Assembly: GCF_032463525.1 (NCBI RefSeq)
Contig: NZ_CP135971.1
Span: forward strand, 496,001-560,000
DNA length: 64,000 nt
Source of the DNA: Pseudomonas sp. DTU_2021_1001937_2_SI_NGA_ILE_001
GTDB lineage: Bacteria; Pseudomonadota; Gammaproteobacteria; Pseudomonadales; Pseudomonadaceae
Reading direction: 5' to 3'
Part shown: positions 1 to 8,310 of the stretch, one piece after another
How positions within the stretch are numbered: position 1 is the stretch's first letter
How the letters are laid out: the number at the start of each line of letters is the position of its first letter
Program-made: the position numbers and the translations under genes
The notes under the pieces: generated by a model
Told to the model about the DNA's origin: nothing
The model's input: only the letters and a program-made list of their open reading frames with translations
The model's database searches: none

Positions 1-317
1 TGCTCAGCCACCGTGCACCCAGCCTCAAGCCGGGGCTGTGCTGGCCGGGCGGGCATGCGGCGACCGGCTTTTCGCTGCTGGCGCTGTTCTTCGCCCTACG
101 TGACCGCAAGCCGCGTGCCGCGCGCGTGGCCTTGGCCGTGGCCCTCGGCCTGGGCGTGCTGTTTTCCTTGGGGCGGATGATGCAGGGCGCGCATTTTCTC
201 TCCCATAACGTCTGGACCCTGCTGATCGACTGGCTGATCTGCCTGGCCTGCTACCGCTGGCTGCTGTACCGCCCGCAACCTGCAGCAGTGCCTGCCGGCG
301 CCGCCGTCAATACCTGA
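1..317 (+). CDS. PAP2-family phosphatase, 3' part only
   Basis: This is the C-terminal ~105 residues of a membrane phosphatase; the reading frame is open from base 3 to the stop at 315-317 and the 5' end lies outside the window. The visible motifs are PGGHAATGF (second phosphatase motif, PSGH-like) and GRMMQGAHFLSH (third motif, with the catalytic-type His), followed by hydrophobic stretches typical of the last membrane helices. PAP2 enzymes dephosphorylate lipid phosphates such as undecaprenyl diphosphate, phosphatidic acid or lipid A, with the active site facing the periplasm. The substrate cannot be told from this fragment. It converges on the LysR gene; the two stops overlap by 11 bases. 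Confidence 0.8.
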   Translation, partial: LSHRAPSLKPGLCWPGGHAATGFSLLALFFALRDRKPRAARVALAVALGLGVLFSLGRMMQGAHFLSHNVWTLLIDWLICLACYRWLLYRPQPAAVPAGAAVNT

Positions 318-1224
318 AGTCCTGGCCCAGTTCCTGGCGCATCCATTCCAGGAAGCGCCTGACCCTGGGGAACGCGGCGTGTGCCTTGGGGAATACCAGA
401 TGGTGCGCGCTCACCGGCACGCTGAGCCGTTGCGGCTCGATGACCACCAGTTCGCCCCTGGCCAGCAACTCTTTCGCCAGCAGGGTGCTCTCCAGGGCGA
501 AGCCCAAACCCAGGCGCGCCGCCTCCATGGCCATGTACGAACGGTCGAAGCTCAGCGGGTAGGGGCTGTCGGGCCGTGACAGGCCATGCTGGGCGAACCA
601 CTGCGGCCAGTTGACCAGCGTGGCCTCCGACAGCACCAGCGGGCTGTGCAGCAGGTCTTCGGGGCCCTGTACCGGATGTTTCGCCAGCAACGTGGGCGAA
701 GCCATCACCGACAGATGTTCATCGGGCACGCTGCGCACTTCCAGGGTCGGCCAGTTGGGCTGGCCGTGGCGGATGTCCACGTCGATCTTGTCGCGGCTGA
801 AATGCAGCGATTCGTAGGAACACGACAGGTTGATCTGGATGTCCGGGTGGCTCTGGCGGAACTGTTCGATACGCGGCATCAGCCACAGGAAGCCGAAGCT
901 GGGCGAGGCGTGCAAGCGCAGGCAATCCAGGCTGCGGTCGCTGGCGGCGCGCTCGGTGGCCACTGCCAGACTGTGCAGCACACCGGATACCTCGGCCAGG
1001 TACTGCTCGCCCACCGGGGTCAGGGTCACCCCGCGGGCGTTACGCAGAAACAACTGACGGCCGATCATCGATTCCAGCTTGGCCAATTGATGGCTGACCG
1101 CCGACGGCGTGAGGTTCAGCTGTTCGGCCGCGCGGGCCACGTTGCCGTAACGCGCGGTCTGCTCGAAGGCCTGGATAGCCTTGAGCGCAGGCAGGTTGGG
1201 CGAGGTGTCGGTGGGGTTGGGCAT
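307..1224 (-). CDS. LysR-family transcriptional regulator, GcvA-like
   Basis: A 305-aa protein, normal LysR length. The N-terminal winged helix-turn-helix (residues ~12-70) contains AFEQTARYGNVARAAEQLNLTPSAVSHQLAKLE, followed by a substrate-binding effector domain from ~95 to 295. The SAVSHQ recognition helix and the effector-domain phrase VDIRHGQPNWP resemble the GcvA/AmpR-like subgroup. It is divergent from the SDR/MFS/transketolase operon starting at 1409, with a 184-bp gap containing a candidate LysR box. The usual arrangement implies that it autoregulates and activates that operon in response to the operon's substrate or intermediate, which is unknown. Confidence 0.9.
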   Translation of the reverse strand: MPNPTDTSPNLPALKAIQAFEQTARYGNVARAAEQLNLTPSAVSHQLAKLESMIGRQLFLRNARGVTLTPVGEQYLAEVSGVLHSLAVATERAASDRSLDCLRLHASPSFGFLWLMPRIEQFRQSHPDIQINLSCSYESLHFSRDKIDVDIRHGQPNWPTLEVRSVPDEHLSVMASPTLLAKHPVQGPEDLLHSPLVLSEATLVNWPQWFAQHGLSRPDSPYPLSFDRSYMAMEAARLGLGFALESTLLAKELLARGELVVIEPQRLSVPVSAHHLVFPKAHAAFPRVRRFLEWMRQELGQDFRY

Positions 1225-1289
1225 GGTTTTTCCTGAGCAGGGAGCCTGCGGACGTGAGCGAACAGTAAAGGTGTCGAGCGGATCGAGTG

Positions 1290-1320
1290 CTGAATTTTTT
1301 TCAGTGCTTGCTGAATTTCA
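1290..1320. promoter_or_regulatory. Candidate LysR operator in divergent promoter region
   Basis: CTGAATTTTTTTCAG at 1290-1304 is an inverted repeat (CTGAA-N5-TTCAG) fitting the LysR T-N11-A pattern. The half-site GCTGAATTT recurs immediately downstream at 1310-1318 as a direct repeat. It lies between the LysR gene (start 1224) and the SDR gene (start 1409), the only noncoding space shared by both. Visible in the sequence; the binding role is inferred. Confidence 0.5.
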
Positions 1321-1408
1321 CGTTATTGCTCAGCTGGGGGGCGGGGCACAAGCTGTTGCCACGATTTGCTGCAAATCGGCTCGATAAAAACAATAGGGAG
1401 AACGCCCC

Positions 1409-2158
1409 ATGCTCTTGAAAGACAAGGTTGCAATCATCACTGGCGCGGCCTCGGCACGCGGTATCGGCCGGGCCACTGCTGAAATTTTTGCCCGTCAGGG
1501 TGCTCGCGTGGTGATCCTCGACCTCGACGAATCCGCGGCCCGCGATGCCGCCGCTGCCCTCGGCGAGGACCATCTGGGCCTGGCTGCCAACGTTGCCGAC
1601 CAGGGCCAGGTCCAGCGTGCCGTGGCCGCTGTGCTGGAGCATTACGGGCACATCGACGTGCTGATCAACAACGCCGGCATCACCCAACCCCTGAAGATCC
1701 TCGACATCGGTCACAGCGACTACGACAAGGTGCTGGACGTCAGCCTGCGCGGCACGCTGCTGATGTCGCAGGCGGTGATCCCGAGCATGCGCGCCCGCCA
1801 GTCCGGCAGCATCGTGTGCATGTCGTCGGTCTCTGCCCAGCGCGGCGGGGGCATCTTCGGCGGCCCGCACTACAGCGCTGCCAAGGCCGGCGTGCTGGGC
1901 CTGGCGCGGGCCATGGCCCGGGAACTGGGGCCAGACAGCGTACGGGTCAACTCCATCGCTCCAGGTCTGATCCAGACCGACATCACCGGCGGCCTGATGC
2001 AGGACGAGCGTCGCCACGCGATCATCGACGGCATTCCGCTGGGCCGCCTGGGCCAGGCGCAGGATGTCGGCAATGCCGCGCTGTTCCTGGCCAGTGACCT
2101 GTCCAGCTACCTCACCGGCATCACCCTGGATGTCAACGGCGGCATGCTGATCCACTGA
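1409..2158 (+). CDS. SDR-family NAD(P)-dependent oxidoreductase
   Basis: A 249-aa classical short-chain dehydrogenase. The nucleotide-binding motif TGAASARGIG is at residues 11-20, NNAG at 87-90, the catalytic Ser near 140, and YSAAK with Tyr155/Lys159. Acidic residues LDLDE after the second beta strand favour NAD over NADP. Length and motifs match FabG-type enzymes, which oxidise sugar alcohols or secondary alcohols or reduce ketones in the cytoplasm. It is first in an operon with a permease and a split transketolase, so a polyol or sugar-acid dehydrogenase is the likeliest role. A GGGAG ribosome site sits just before the start. Confidence 0.9.
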   Translation: MLLKDKVAIITGAASARGIGRATAEIFARQGARVVILDLDESAARDAAAALGEDHLGLAANVADQGQVQRAVAAVLEHYGHIDVLINNAGITQPLKILDIGHSDYDKVLDVSLRGTLLMSQAVIPSMRARQSGSIVCMSSVSAQRGGGIFGGPHYSAAKAGVLGLARAMARELGPDSVRVNSIAPGLIQTDITGGLMQDERRHAIIDGIPLGRLGQAQDVGNAALFLASDLSSYLTGITLDVNGGMLIH

Positions 2159-2306
2159 TACGCTCTTGCTGTTCGCTGCTGCCCCGCAGCCTGGCCACGC
2201 CACAAGCACATGACCGCCACTGCGTCGCAGCCCACCGGGCAGGGCGTGGTGGCGGCTGCGGCCAGACGCTGCGGGGCGGTCCATAACAATAAAAGAGAAG
2301 ACCATC

Positions 2307-3605
2307 ATGACTACCCTGTCACTCGAAGCGGCCACCTCCGTGCGCTCCAACGCCTACCGCAAGACCGCATGGCGGCTGATGCCGTTCCTGATGCTCTGCT
2401 ACCTGTGCGCCTACCTGGACCGGGTCAACGTCGGGTTCGCCAAGCTGCAGATGATGAACGACCTGTCGCTCAGCGAAGCGGTGTATGGCCTGGGCGCCGG
2501 CATGTTCTTCATCGGCTATTTCCTGTTCGAAGTACCCAGCAACATCATCCTGCACAAGGTCGGCGCCCGGCGCTGGATCGCCCGCATCATGATCACCTGG
2601 GGCATCATCTCGGGGATGTTCGCCTTCGTAGAAACCGCCTGGCAGTTCTACGCGCTGCGCTTTCTGCTGGGTATCGCCGAAGCCGGCCTGGCGCCGGGGC
2701 TGCTGCTGTACCTCACCTATTGGTTCCCGTCGTATCGGCGCGCCAAGATGACCGTCCTGTGGTTCGTGGCCATTCCGCTGTCGGGGATGATCGGCGGCCC
2801 GCTGTCGGGCTGGATCATGAACGCGTTCGCCGGCGTGCATGGCTGGGCCGGCTGGCAATGGATGTTCGTCATCGAGGCGATTCCTACCGTGGTGGTCGGC
2901 CTCATGGTGCTCGGCTACCTGAAGGACGGCGTGCACCAGGCCACCTGGCTGAGCGCCGAGGAAAAGCAGCTGGTGCAGAAAGAGCTGGAAGAAGACAACC
3001 GGCAGAAGGTTACCCACGGTTCGGTCGGCGAGTTCATCCGCGACCGCCGCCTGTGGCTGCTGGCTGGCATCTACTTCTGCGTGGTCATGGGCCAGTACGC
3101 CATCACCTTCTGGCTGCCGACCCTGATCCGCAATGCCGGCCTGTCCGACCCCTTGCACATCGGCATGATGACCAGCCTGCCGTACCTGTGCGCCATCGTT
3201 GCCATGCTGCTGGCCGGGCGCAGTGGCGACAAGCACCAGGAGCGGCGCTGGCATCTGGTGATCCCGATGGTCCTCGGCGCGGCCGGCCTGAGCCTGGCGG
3301 CTGTGCTGGGCGGCAACCTGTTGCTGTCGGTGGCCAGCCTGTGCCTGGCGGCGGCGGGCATTCTCTCGGCTTCCTCGTTGTTCTGGATGCTGCCCACCAC
3401 CTTGCTTGGCGGTGTCTCGGCTGCCGCTGGCATCGCCGCAGTGAACAGCTTCGCCAACCTGGCCGGTTTCTGTTCCCCCTACCTGATCGGCTGGATCACC
3501 ACCAACACCGGCTCCAGTGCCATCGGCATGTACCTGATCACTGGCGTGCTGCTGTTCGGCGCCACTCTGGTGCTGCGTGTGCCGGCCGCGCTGGTCAATC
3601 GTTGA
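2307..3605 (+). CDS. MFS transporter, anion:cation symporter-like
   Basis: A 432-aa inner-membrane protein with about 12 hydrophobic segments. The signature of the ACS (anion:cation symporter) family is visible: RLMPFLMLCYLCAYLDRVNVGFA in helix 1 (residues 24-46), then GYFLFEVPSNIILHKVGAR and a FLLGIAEAGLAPG segment. Family members import organic anions such as tartrate, galactarate, phthalate or hydroxyphenylacetate with protons. It lies 148 bp after the SDR gene and 16 bp before the transketolase subunits, so it probably brings in the operon's substrate, possibly a sugar acid. Confidence 0.88.
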   Translation: MTTLSLEAATSVRSNAYRKTAWRLMPFLMLCYLCAYLDRVNVGFAKLQMMNDLSLSEAVYGLGAGMFFIGYFLFEVPSNIILHKVGARRWIARIMITWGIISGMFAFVETAWQFYALRFLLGIAEAGLAPGLLLYLTYWFPSYRRAKMTVLWFVAIPLSGMIGGPLSGWIMNAFAGVHGWAGWQWMFVIEAIPTVVVGLMVLGYLKDGVHQATWLSAEEKQLVQKELEEDNRQKVTHGSVGEFIRDRRLWLLAGIYFCVVMGQYAITFWLPTLIRNAGLSDPLHIGMMTSLPYLCAIVAMLLAGRSGDKHQERRWHLVIPMVLGAAGLSLAAVLGGNLLLSVASLCLAAAGILSASSLFWMLPTTLLGGVSAAAGIAAVNSFANLAGFCSPYLIGWITTNTGSSAIGMYLITGVLLFGATLVLRVPAALVNR

Positions 3606-3621
3606 TTCAAGGAGTTACGCA

Positions 3622-4470
3622 ATGAGCGCTAACCAATCACCCGCAACTACCGTGAGTCTGGGCGAACGTGCCCATAACATCCGCCGCCATGCCCTGCGCA
3701 TGGGCCAGGTGCAGGGCCAGGGTTATGTGGGCCAGGCCCTGGGCGCGGCTGACCTGCTGGCCGTGTCCTACTTCCACGCCATGAAGCTGCGCCCCGAAGA
3801 CCCCGAGTGGGAAGGGCGGGACCGTTTCTACCTGTCCATCGGTCACTACGCCATCGCCCTGTATGCCGCGCTCATCGAGGCTCAGGTCATTCCCCTGGAT
3901 GAGCTGGAAACCTACGGCACCGACGACAGCCGCCTGCCGATGTCGGGCATGGCGGCCTACACACCGGGCATGGAGATCACCGGTGGTTCGCTCGGCCATG
4001 GCCTGGGTATCGCGGTGGGCGCCTGCCTGGGCCTCAAGCGCAAGCAGAGTGAGTCGTTCGTCTACAACCTGCTGTCCGACGGCGAGCTGAACGAGGGCTC
4101 GACCTGGGAGGCGGTGATGTCCGCCTCGCACTGGAAGCTCGACAACCTGATCGCCATCGTCGACGTCAACAACCAGCAGGCCGACGGTCACTCCAGCGAA
4201 GTGCTGGCCTTCGAACCTATCGTCGACCGCTGGCAGGCGTTCGGCTGGTTCACCCAGCGCGTTGACGGCAACGACATCGAGGCCCTGGTGCGGGCCTTCG
4301 ATGCTGCACGCCAGCACCCCGACGCGCAGCCGCGGGTGATCATCTGCGACACGCGCATGGGCAAGGGCGTGCCCTTTCTGGAAAGCCGTGAGAAGACCCA
4401 CTTCATCCGGGTCGACGAACACGAGTGGGACATCGCTTTGGACAATCTTGAGGCTGGGAGAACCGCATGA
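3622..4470 (+). CDS. Transketolase, N-terminal (TPP-binding) subunit
   Basis: A 282-aa subunit of a split transketolase. It carries the thiamine-diphosphate domain: GSLGHGLGIAVG near residue 116 and DGELNEGSTWE followed by DVNNQQADG, the metal/TPP-binding block. Transketolases move a two-carbon ketol unit between sugars; the split form is common in catabolic gene clusters and differs from the one-piece housekeeping TktA. The start at 3622 is chosen because AAGGAG lies 5-10 bases upstream; an in-frame ATG at 3577 is inside the MFS gene. The next gene overlaps by ATGA, as expected for co-translated partners. Confidence 0.92.
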   Translation: MSANQSPATTVSLGERAHNIRRHALRMGQVQGQGYVGQALGAADLLAVSYFHAMKLRPEDPEWEGRDRFYLSIGHYAIALYAALIEAQVIPLDELETYGTDDSRLPMSGMAAYTPGMEITGGSLGHGLGIAVGACLGLKRKQSESFVYNLLSDGELNEGSTWEAVMSASHWKLDNLIAIVDVNNQQADGHSSEVLAFEPIVDRWQAFGWFTQRVDGNDIEALVRAFDAARQHPDAQPRVIICDTRMGKGVPFLESREKTHFIRVDEHEWDIALDNLEAGRTA

Positions 4471-5480
4471 GTACCGTCAAATCCAACGGCGCCGAGACTG
4501 GCAAGAAACGCTTGACCACCTCGGCGATGATCGCCTCGATCGCCGCCGAAGGGCAGCCGACCCGGCCCGCACCCTTTGGTCATGCCCTGGCGGCCCTGGC
4601 CGAGCAGCGTCCGGAGATTGTCGGCCTGAGCGCCGACCTGTCGAAGTACACCGACCTGCACATCTTCGCCAAGGCGCACCCGCAGCGCTTCTACCAGATG
4701 GGCATGGCCGAGCAGTTGCTGATGAGCGCCGCCGCCGGCATGGCCCGCGAAGGCTGCGTGCCGTTCGCCACCACCTATGCGGTGTTCGCTTCGCGGCGCG
4801 CCTATGACTTCATCTGCATGGCCATTGCCGAGGAGAACCTCAACGTCAAGATCGTCTGCGGCCTGCCGGGCCTGACCACCGGCTACGGCCCCAGCCACCA
4901 GGCCACCGATGACCTGGCGATTTTCCGCGCCATGCCCAACCTGACCATCGTCGACCCTTGCGATGCGCTGGAGATCGAGCAGGCCACGGTGGCCATCGCC
5001 GAGCACCAGGGCCCGGTGTACATGCGCCTGCTGCGCGGCAACGTACCGCTGGTGCTGGACCGCTACGACTACAAGTTCCAGCTCGGCAAGGCCCAGGTGA
5101 TCCGCCCCGGCAACGAGGTGCTGGTCATCGCTACCGGGTTGATGACCATGCGTGCCCTGGAGGCCGCAGAGAAGCTGCAGGCCGACGACGTGGATGTGGC
5201 GGTGCTGCACGTGCCGACCATCAAGCCGCTGGACGAGCAGACAATCCTGGCCGAGGCGCGCAAGCCGGGGCGGCTGGTGGTCACGGCCGAGAACCATTCG
5301 ATCATTGGCGGCCTGGGCGAAGCGGTGGCCAGCGTGTTGCTGCGCAATGGCGTGACCCCGACCTTCCGGCAGATCGCCTTGCCCGACGCCTTCCTCGACG
5401 CCGGCGCGCTGCCGACCCTGCATGATCGCTATGGCATATCCACCGAGGAAGTGGCGCGGCAGATCAAGGGCTGGTTGTAG
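4467..5480 (+). CDS. Transketolase, C-terminal (PYR/C) subunit
   Basis: A 337-aa partner subunit. It holds the pyrimidine-binding domain with the catalytic Glu motif GMAEQLLMSAAAGMA (residues ~83-97) and the FATTYAVFASRRAYD region, followed by the transketolase C-terminal domain with GLGEAVAS. Together with the upstream subunit it forms one active site at the interface. Overlaps its partner by four bases. With the SDR it would fit a path in which a polyol or sugar acid is oxidised and then cleaved or transferred by ketol transfer; the actual substrate is not shown by sequence. Confidence 0.92.
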   Translation: MSTVKSNGAETGKKRLTTSAMIASIAAEGQPTRPAPFGHALAALAEQRPEIVGLSADLSKYTDLHIFAKAHPQRFYQMGMAEQLLMSAAAGMAREGCVPFATTYAVFASRRAYDFICMAIAEENLNVKIVCGLPGLTTGYGPSHQATDDLAIFRAMPNLTIVDPCDALEIEQATVAIAEHQGPVYMRLLRGNVPLVLDRYDYKFQLGKAQVIRPGNEVLVIATGLMTMRALEAAEKLQADDVDVAVLHVPTIKPLDEQTILAEARKPGRLVVTAENHSIIGGLGEAVASVLLRNGVTPTFRQIALPDAFLDAGALPTLHDRYGISTEEVARQIKGWL

Positions 5481-5520
5481 GACAGTGGCGATACCCACCG
5501 GTCTGTACCGATAAATTAGA

Positions 5521-5616
5521 CCGGGTAGGAGCGGCTTCAGCCGCGAAGGGACCGCCTGTTCACAGCCGATGCAGTGAAATTCCTGGCGCTTTCGCGGCTA
5601 AAGCCGCTCCCACCGG
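5521..5616. repeat. REP pair (REPIN-like cassette), copy A
   Basis: Two REP palindromes facing each other: taggagcggcttcagccgcg at the left and gcggctaaagccgctcccac at the right. They enclose a conserved spacer reading accgcctgttcac..gcagtgaaattcctggcgc. This orientation is shared with the copy at 14378 and opposite to those at 25141, 33416, 44310 and 52889. It sits between the transketolase operon and a GNAT gene and may help terminate or stabilise the upstream mRNA. Confidence 0.85.
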
Positions 5617-5747
5617 AACTGTATTGGCCTTAGCCGCGATCAGACCCGCCGCCGACGCCTTATCCTTCATGGGCACCTGAAGAAAATGCAGTACCTGCGG
5701 GTTGGTAATTCATTACCATGCCCGCCCAACGATCTTCAGGAGCCCGT

Positions 5748-6239
5748 ATGTCCAACCCCAGCTTTCGCCAAGCCACGCCCGTCGACGCCTTACGGTGCTT
5801 CCAGATCGAAACCAGCGCCTATGAAGGCGATGAGGCCGCCACTCTGGAAAAGATCGCCACGCGTATCGCCCAGTACCCGGAAGGCTTTCTGATCCTGGAG
5901 GCCGAAGGGCAGGTCATCGGTTTCATCAACGGCGGTTGTGCCCATGAGGTGCAGATGGCCGATGAAGCCTTCAAGGAACTCATCGGCCATGACCCGGCGG
6001 CGCCCAACGTGGTGATCATGTCGGTGGTCGTCGACCCGGCCTGGCAAGGTCAGGGTCATGCTTCACGGCTGATGGACGAATACGTGCGGCGCATGCGTGG
6101 CCTGGACAAGCGCAGCATCCACCTGATGTGCAAGGAGCGCCACGTTGCACTGTACCAGCGCCTTGGCTACCGCTACGTACGGCCCTCGGCCTCGGATCAT
6201 GGCGGGATGGCCTGGCATGAGATGCTCATGACCCTGTAA
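5748..6239 (+). CDS. GNAT-family N-acetyltransferase
   Basis: A 163-aa single-domain acetyltransferase. The acetyl-CoA pyrophosphate loop is visible as VVVDPAWQGQGHASRLMDEY (residues ~89-108, Q-x-x-G-x-A pattern), with a final LYQRLGYRYV strand typical of the fold. Members acetylate amines on small molecules, antibiotics or protein N-termini; arylalkylamine-like enzymes share the IETSAYEGDEAATLEKI opening seen here. The start at 5748 has CAGGAG just upstream; an ATG at 5718 is in frame but lacks one. Apparently monocistronic. Confidence 0.88.
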   Translation: MSNPSFRQATPVDALRCFQIETSAYEGDEAATLEKIATRIAQYPEGFLILEAEGQVIGFINGGCAHEVQMADEAFKELIGHDPAAPNVVIMSVVVDPAWQGQGHASRLMDEYVRRMRGLDKRSIHLMCKERHVALYQRLGYRYVRPSASDHGGMAWHEMLMTL

Positions 6240-6298
6240 TCAGGTTGAACGGCTCGTGCTGCCGGCTGCCCAAGCAGTGAACACTGGAGGGCATCATC

Positions 6299-6427
6299 AT
6301 GAGTAACGACAAGCAGCAACGTCCCGAACCACCCAGGCAGGAGGACGTTCCGGCGCATTCCACGGCCAAGGAACGCGAGCGCCTGAAGGATTTCAACAAG
6401 GACGGCATTCCGCCCGGCAGTTGCTGA
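6299..6427 (+). CDS. Small hydrophilic protein, 42 aa
   Basis: An ORF of 42 codons beginning MSNDKQQRPEPPRQED and ending KDGIPPGSC. It has a good ribosome site (CTGGAGG) nine bases before the ATG and is followed directly by a strong hairpin, so it looks like a real gene. The composition is highly charged with no hydrophobic segment, suggesting a cytoplasmic, probably disordered peptide. Function unknown. It lies 59 bp after the GNAT gene on the same strand and could be co-transcribed with it. Confidence 0.6.
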   Translation: MSNDKQQRPEPPRQEDVPAHSTAKERERLKDFNKDGIPPGSC

Positions 6428-6441
6428 GCGCAAATGGATTG

Positions 6442-6460
6442 CCTGCCCGGATCGGGCAGG
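6442..6460. terminator. Hairpin between convergent genes
   Basis: CCTGCCCG-GAT-CGGGCAGG forms an 8-bp stem with a 3-base loop, between the 42-aa ORF stop (6427) and the GAF gene stop (6464). There is no T run on either side, so it is a probable but not classical terminator serving both directions. Confidence 0.55.
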
Positions 6461-6463
6461 TGG

Positions 6464-6979
6464 TCAATGATGGATATGGCAGGGCGGGGTGGAGAGCAGA
6501 CGACCGCTCAGCCGAGCGAATAGGCGCAGCGATTCGATCAGTTCCGGGTCGTTGAGGATGGCCGCCGAATGCGGGGCCGTCGCGCACAGCGAGCCGAACA
6601 GTTCACCGTTGGTCAGGTACACCGGGAACGAGATGTAGCAGTCCAGACCAAACTTGACGATGTTCGGGTGATGCTTGTAGTACGGGTCTTGGCTGGCGTG
6701 CGGAATAACAAGTTCAGCCTGGTCCCGTAACACCTGAGTGCAAAGCGCAACTTCCTGGGGAATCGCATGTCCGGGTTTGATACCCAGGTGCATTTCATCA
6801 TTGATGATATAAGCGATCCAATGCTCGTCGGAAAACTTGCCGATGGCAGCAAACTTCAAGCCGGTACGCATCAACACCAGTCGAAGAATTTCCGACAGGC
6901 CTTCGATCTCGTTGATGATTTGCAGTTCTGCAAAGTCGAGGTGGCAGGCGGTGGTCGAGAGAGGCTGGCTGGTTGGCAT
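6464..6979 (-). CDS. GAF-domain protein
   Basis: A 171-aa protein that is essentially one GAF domain (residues ~20-160), with the typical phrases LGIKPGHAIPQEVALCTQVLRD and IVKFGLDCYISFPVYLTNGELFGSLCA. GAF domains bind small ligands such as cyclic nucleotides, tetrapyrroles or formate, or sense redox through cysteines. No output domain (kinase, GGDEF, HTH) is attached, so it must act through a partner or be a free-standing sensor or enzyme such as an fRMsr-like reductase. Its few Cys residues do not clearly match the fRMsr pattern. It has its own promoter region and no operon partners. Confidence 0.8.
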   Translation of the reverse strand: MPTSQPLSTTACHLDFAELQIINEIEGLSEILRLVLMRTGLKFAAIGKFSDEHWIAYIINDEMHLGIKPGHAIPQEVALCTQVLRDQAELVIPHASQDPYYKHHPNIVKFGLDCYISFPVYLTNGELFGSLCATAPHSAAILNDPELIESLRLFARLSGRLLSTPPCHIHH

Positions 6980-7293
6980 GGGACTACCTCATCACAGCCG
7001 TTTTCAGGAAAGGTTCAGCTTGGAATCTATCCGCGGTATCGGCTTTCTGCAAACGATATTTTCAATTCACCGTTTAATTATCTGTCGATTAAGTCGGGTT
7101 GGATCCAATGTTGAAAAATGGCGGTTTTTCAATAAGCTGGCGTCAAACTCTTGCTGTATATACACGTATGATTATAAGTATTTCTCTCATTTACGCCGGC
7201 GTCGTTAACACACCGCTTTGTAATAGTTGCCTAACTAATTAATTGCCTGATCAGGCCGTTCCACTATGCCCTGTCAAACCCGATGCATTTGCC
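6980..7293. other. AT-rich intergenic stretch, no gene seen
   Basis: A 314-bp gap between the GAF gene start and the end of a LysR gene. About 7040-7245 is clearly more AT-rich than the surroundings (for example ctgtatatacacgtatgatt near 7154). No ORF with a ribosome site was found. It must hold the promoter of the minus-strand GAF gene; the low GC also fits a binding area for an MvaT-type silencer. Confidence 0.5.
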
Positions 7294-8199
7294 TCACGGA
7301 AAACTTTCGGGGTCGGGAACCTGTGCCTCCAGGCGTGGCGCCGCCCAGTCGATGAAGGTACGCACCCGGGCCGGCAGGGTGCGGGCGTGGGGGTAGACCA
7401 GCTGGATGGGCAGGTCCTGAGGTTCGAACTCGCGCAGGACACGCTGCAGCCGGCCATCGGCAAGGGCCGTGCAAGCCTGGTAATGCAGCAGGCGGGTGAC
7501 ACCCAGGCCGTCGATCGCGGCCTGGCGCGCGGCACGTACCTGGTTGGTGGTCAGGCGCGGCTGGATCTCCTGACCGTGCTCGCCATGCGCCTCCTGGAAA
7601 TACCAGTGCCGGCCCTGGCCGGTGTAGACGATGCAGTCGTGAGCTTCGAGGTCTTGCGGGTGCAGCAACGCCGGGGCTTGCTGCAGGTAGTGCGGGCTGG
7701 CGCAGGTGACCAGGCGGGTACGCCCGATGGCCCGCGCCACCAGCGAGGAGTCCGGCAGGCGGCCGATGCGCACCGCTAGGTCGAGGCCCTGGTCGAGCAG
7801 GTCGACGATCAGGTCGCTGAAGGTCAGTTCCACACGCATCTGCGGGTGTGCCTTGAGAAACTCGCTGACCAAGGGCGCCAGATGCTGCTGGCCGAACTCC
7901 ACCGGTGCGGTCAGGCGCAGCAGGCCACCCGGGGTCTGGCGCCGGGCGTCCAGGCGCTGCTGCATGGCATCGAAGTCGGCGAGCATGCGGCGGCTCCACG
8001 CCAGGTATTCACTGCCTTCGTCGGTCAGTGCCATGCGTCGGGTGGTGCGGTTGAGCAGGCGCACGCCCAGGTGCTTCTCCAGGGCCGCCAGCGAGCGCAC
8101 CACGGAGGCCACTGACTGGCCGCTGGCGTCCGCCGCCGAGCTGAGGCTGCCGCTGTCGACGATGCGTACGAAATTGGCCATGGCCTTGAGCCTGTCCAT
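7294..8199 (-). CDS. LysR-family transcriptional regulator
   Basis: A 301-aa LysR protein. The HTH domain spans residues 1-60 (FVRIVDSGSLSSAADASGQSVASVVRSLAALEKHLGVRLLNRTTR), then an effector-binding domain from ~90 to 295. The LNRTTRRMALTDEG wing is characteristic of the large CrgA/DmlR-like group. It is divergent from the VOC/GST pair starting at 8311 with about 110 bp between, so these are its likeliest targets. Inducer unknown. Confidence 0.9.
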   Translation of the reverse strand: MDRLKAMANFVRIVDSGSLSSAADASGQSVASVVRSLAALEKHLGVRLLNRTTRRMALTDEGSEYLAWSRRMLADFDAMQQRLDARRQTPGGLLRLTAPVEFGQQHLAPLVSEFLKAHPQMRVELTFSDLIVDLLDQGLDLAVRIGRLPDSSLVARAIGRTRLVTCASPHYLQQAPALLHPQDLEAHDCIVYTGQGRHWYFQEAHGEHGQEIQPRLTTNQVRAARQAAIDGLGVTRLLHYQACTALADGRLQRVLREFEPQDLPIQLVYPHARTLPARVRTFIDWAAPRLEAQVPDPESFP

Positions 8200-8310
8200 C
8201 GGTCCTCGCTATCTGTGCAATGAATGAATAAGTCTTGTCAGGCCCAGGCCATAGGTCCGCGCCGGGCGGTGGGGGACACTGTGTCCATCAACCGCCAAGG
8301 AGCCCACCTC

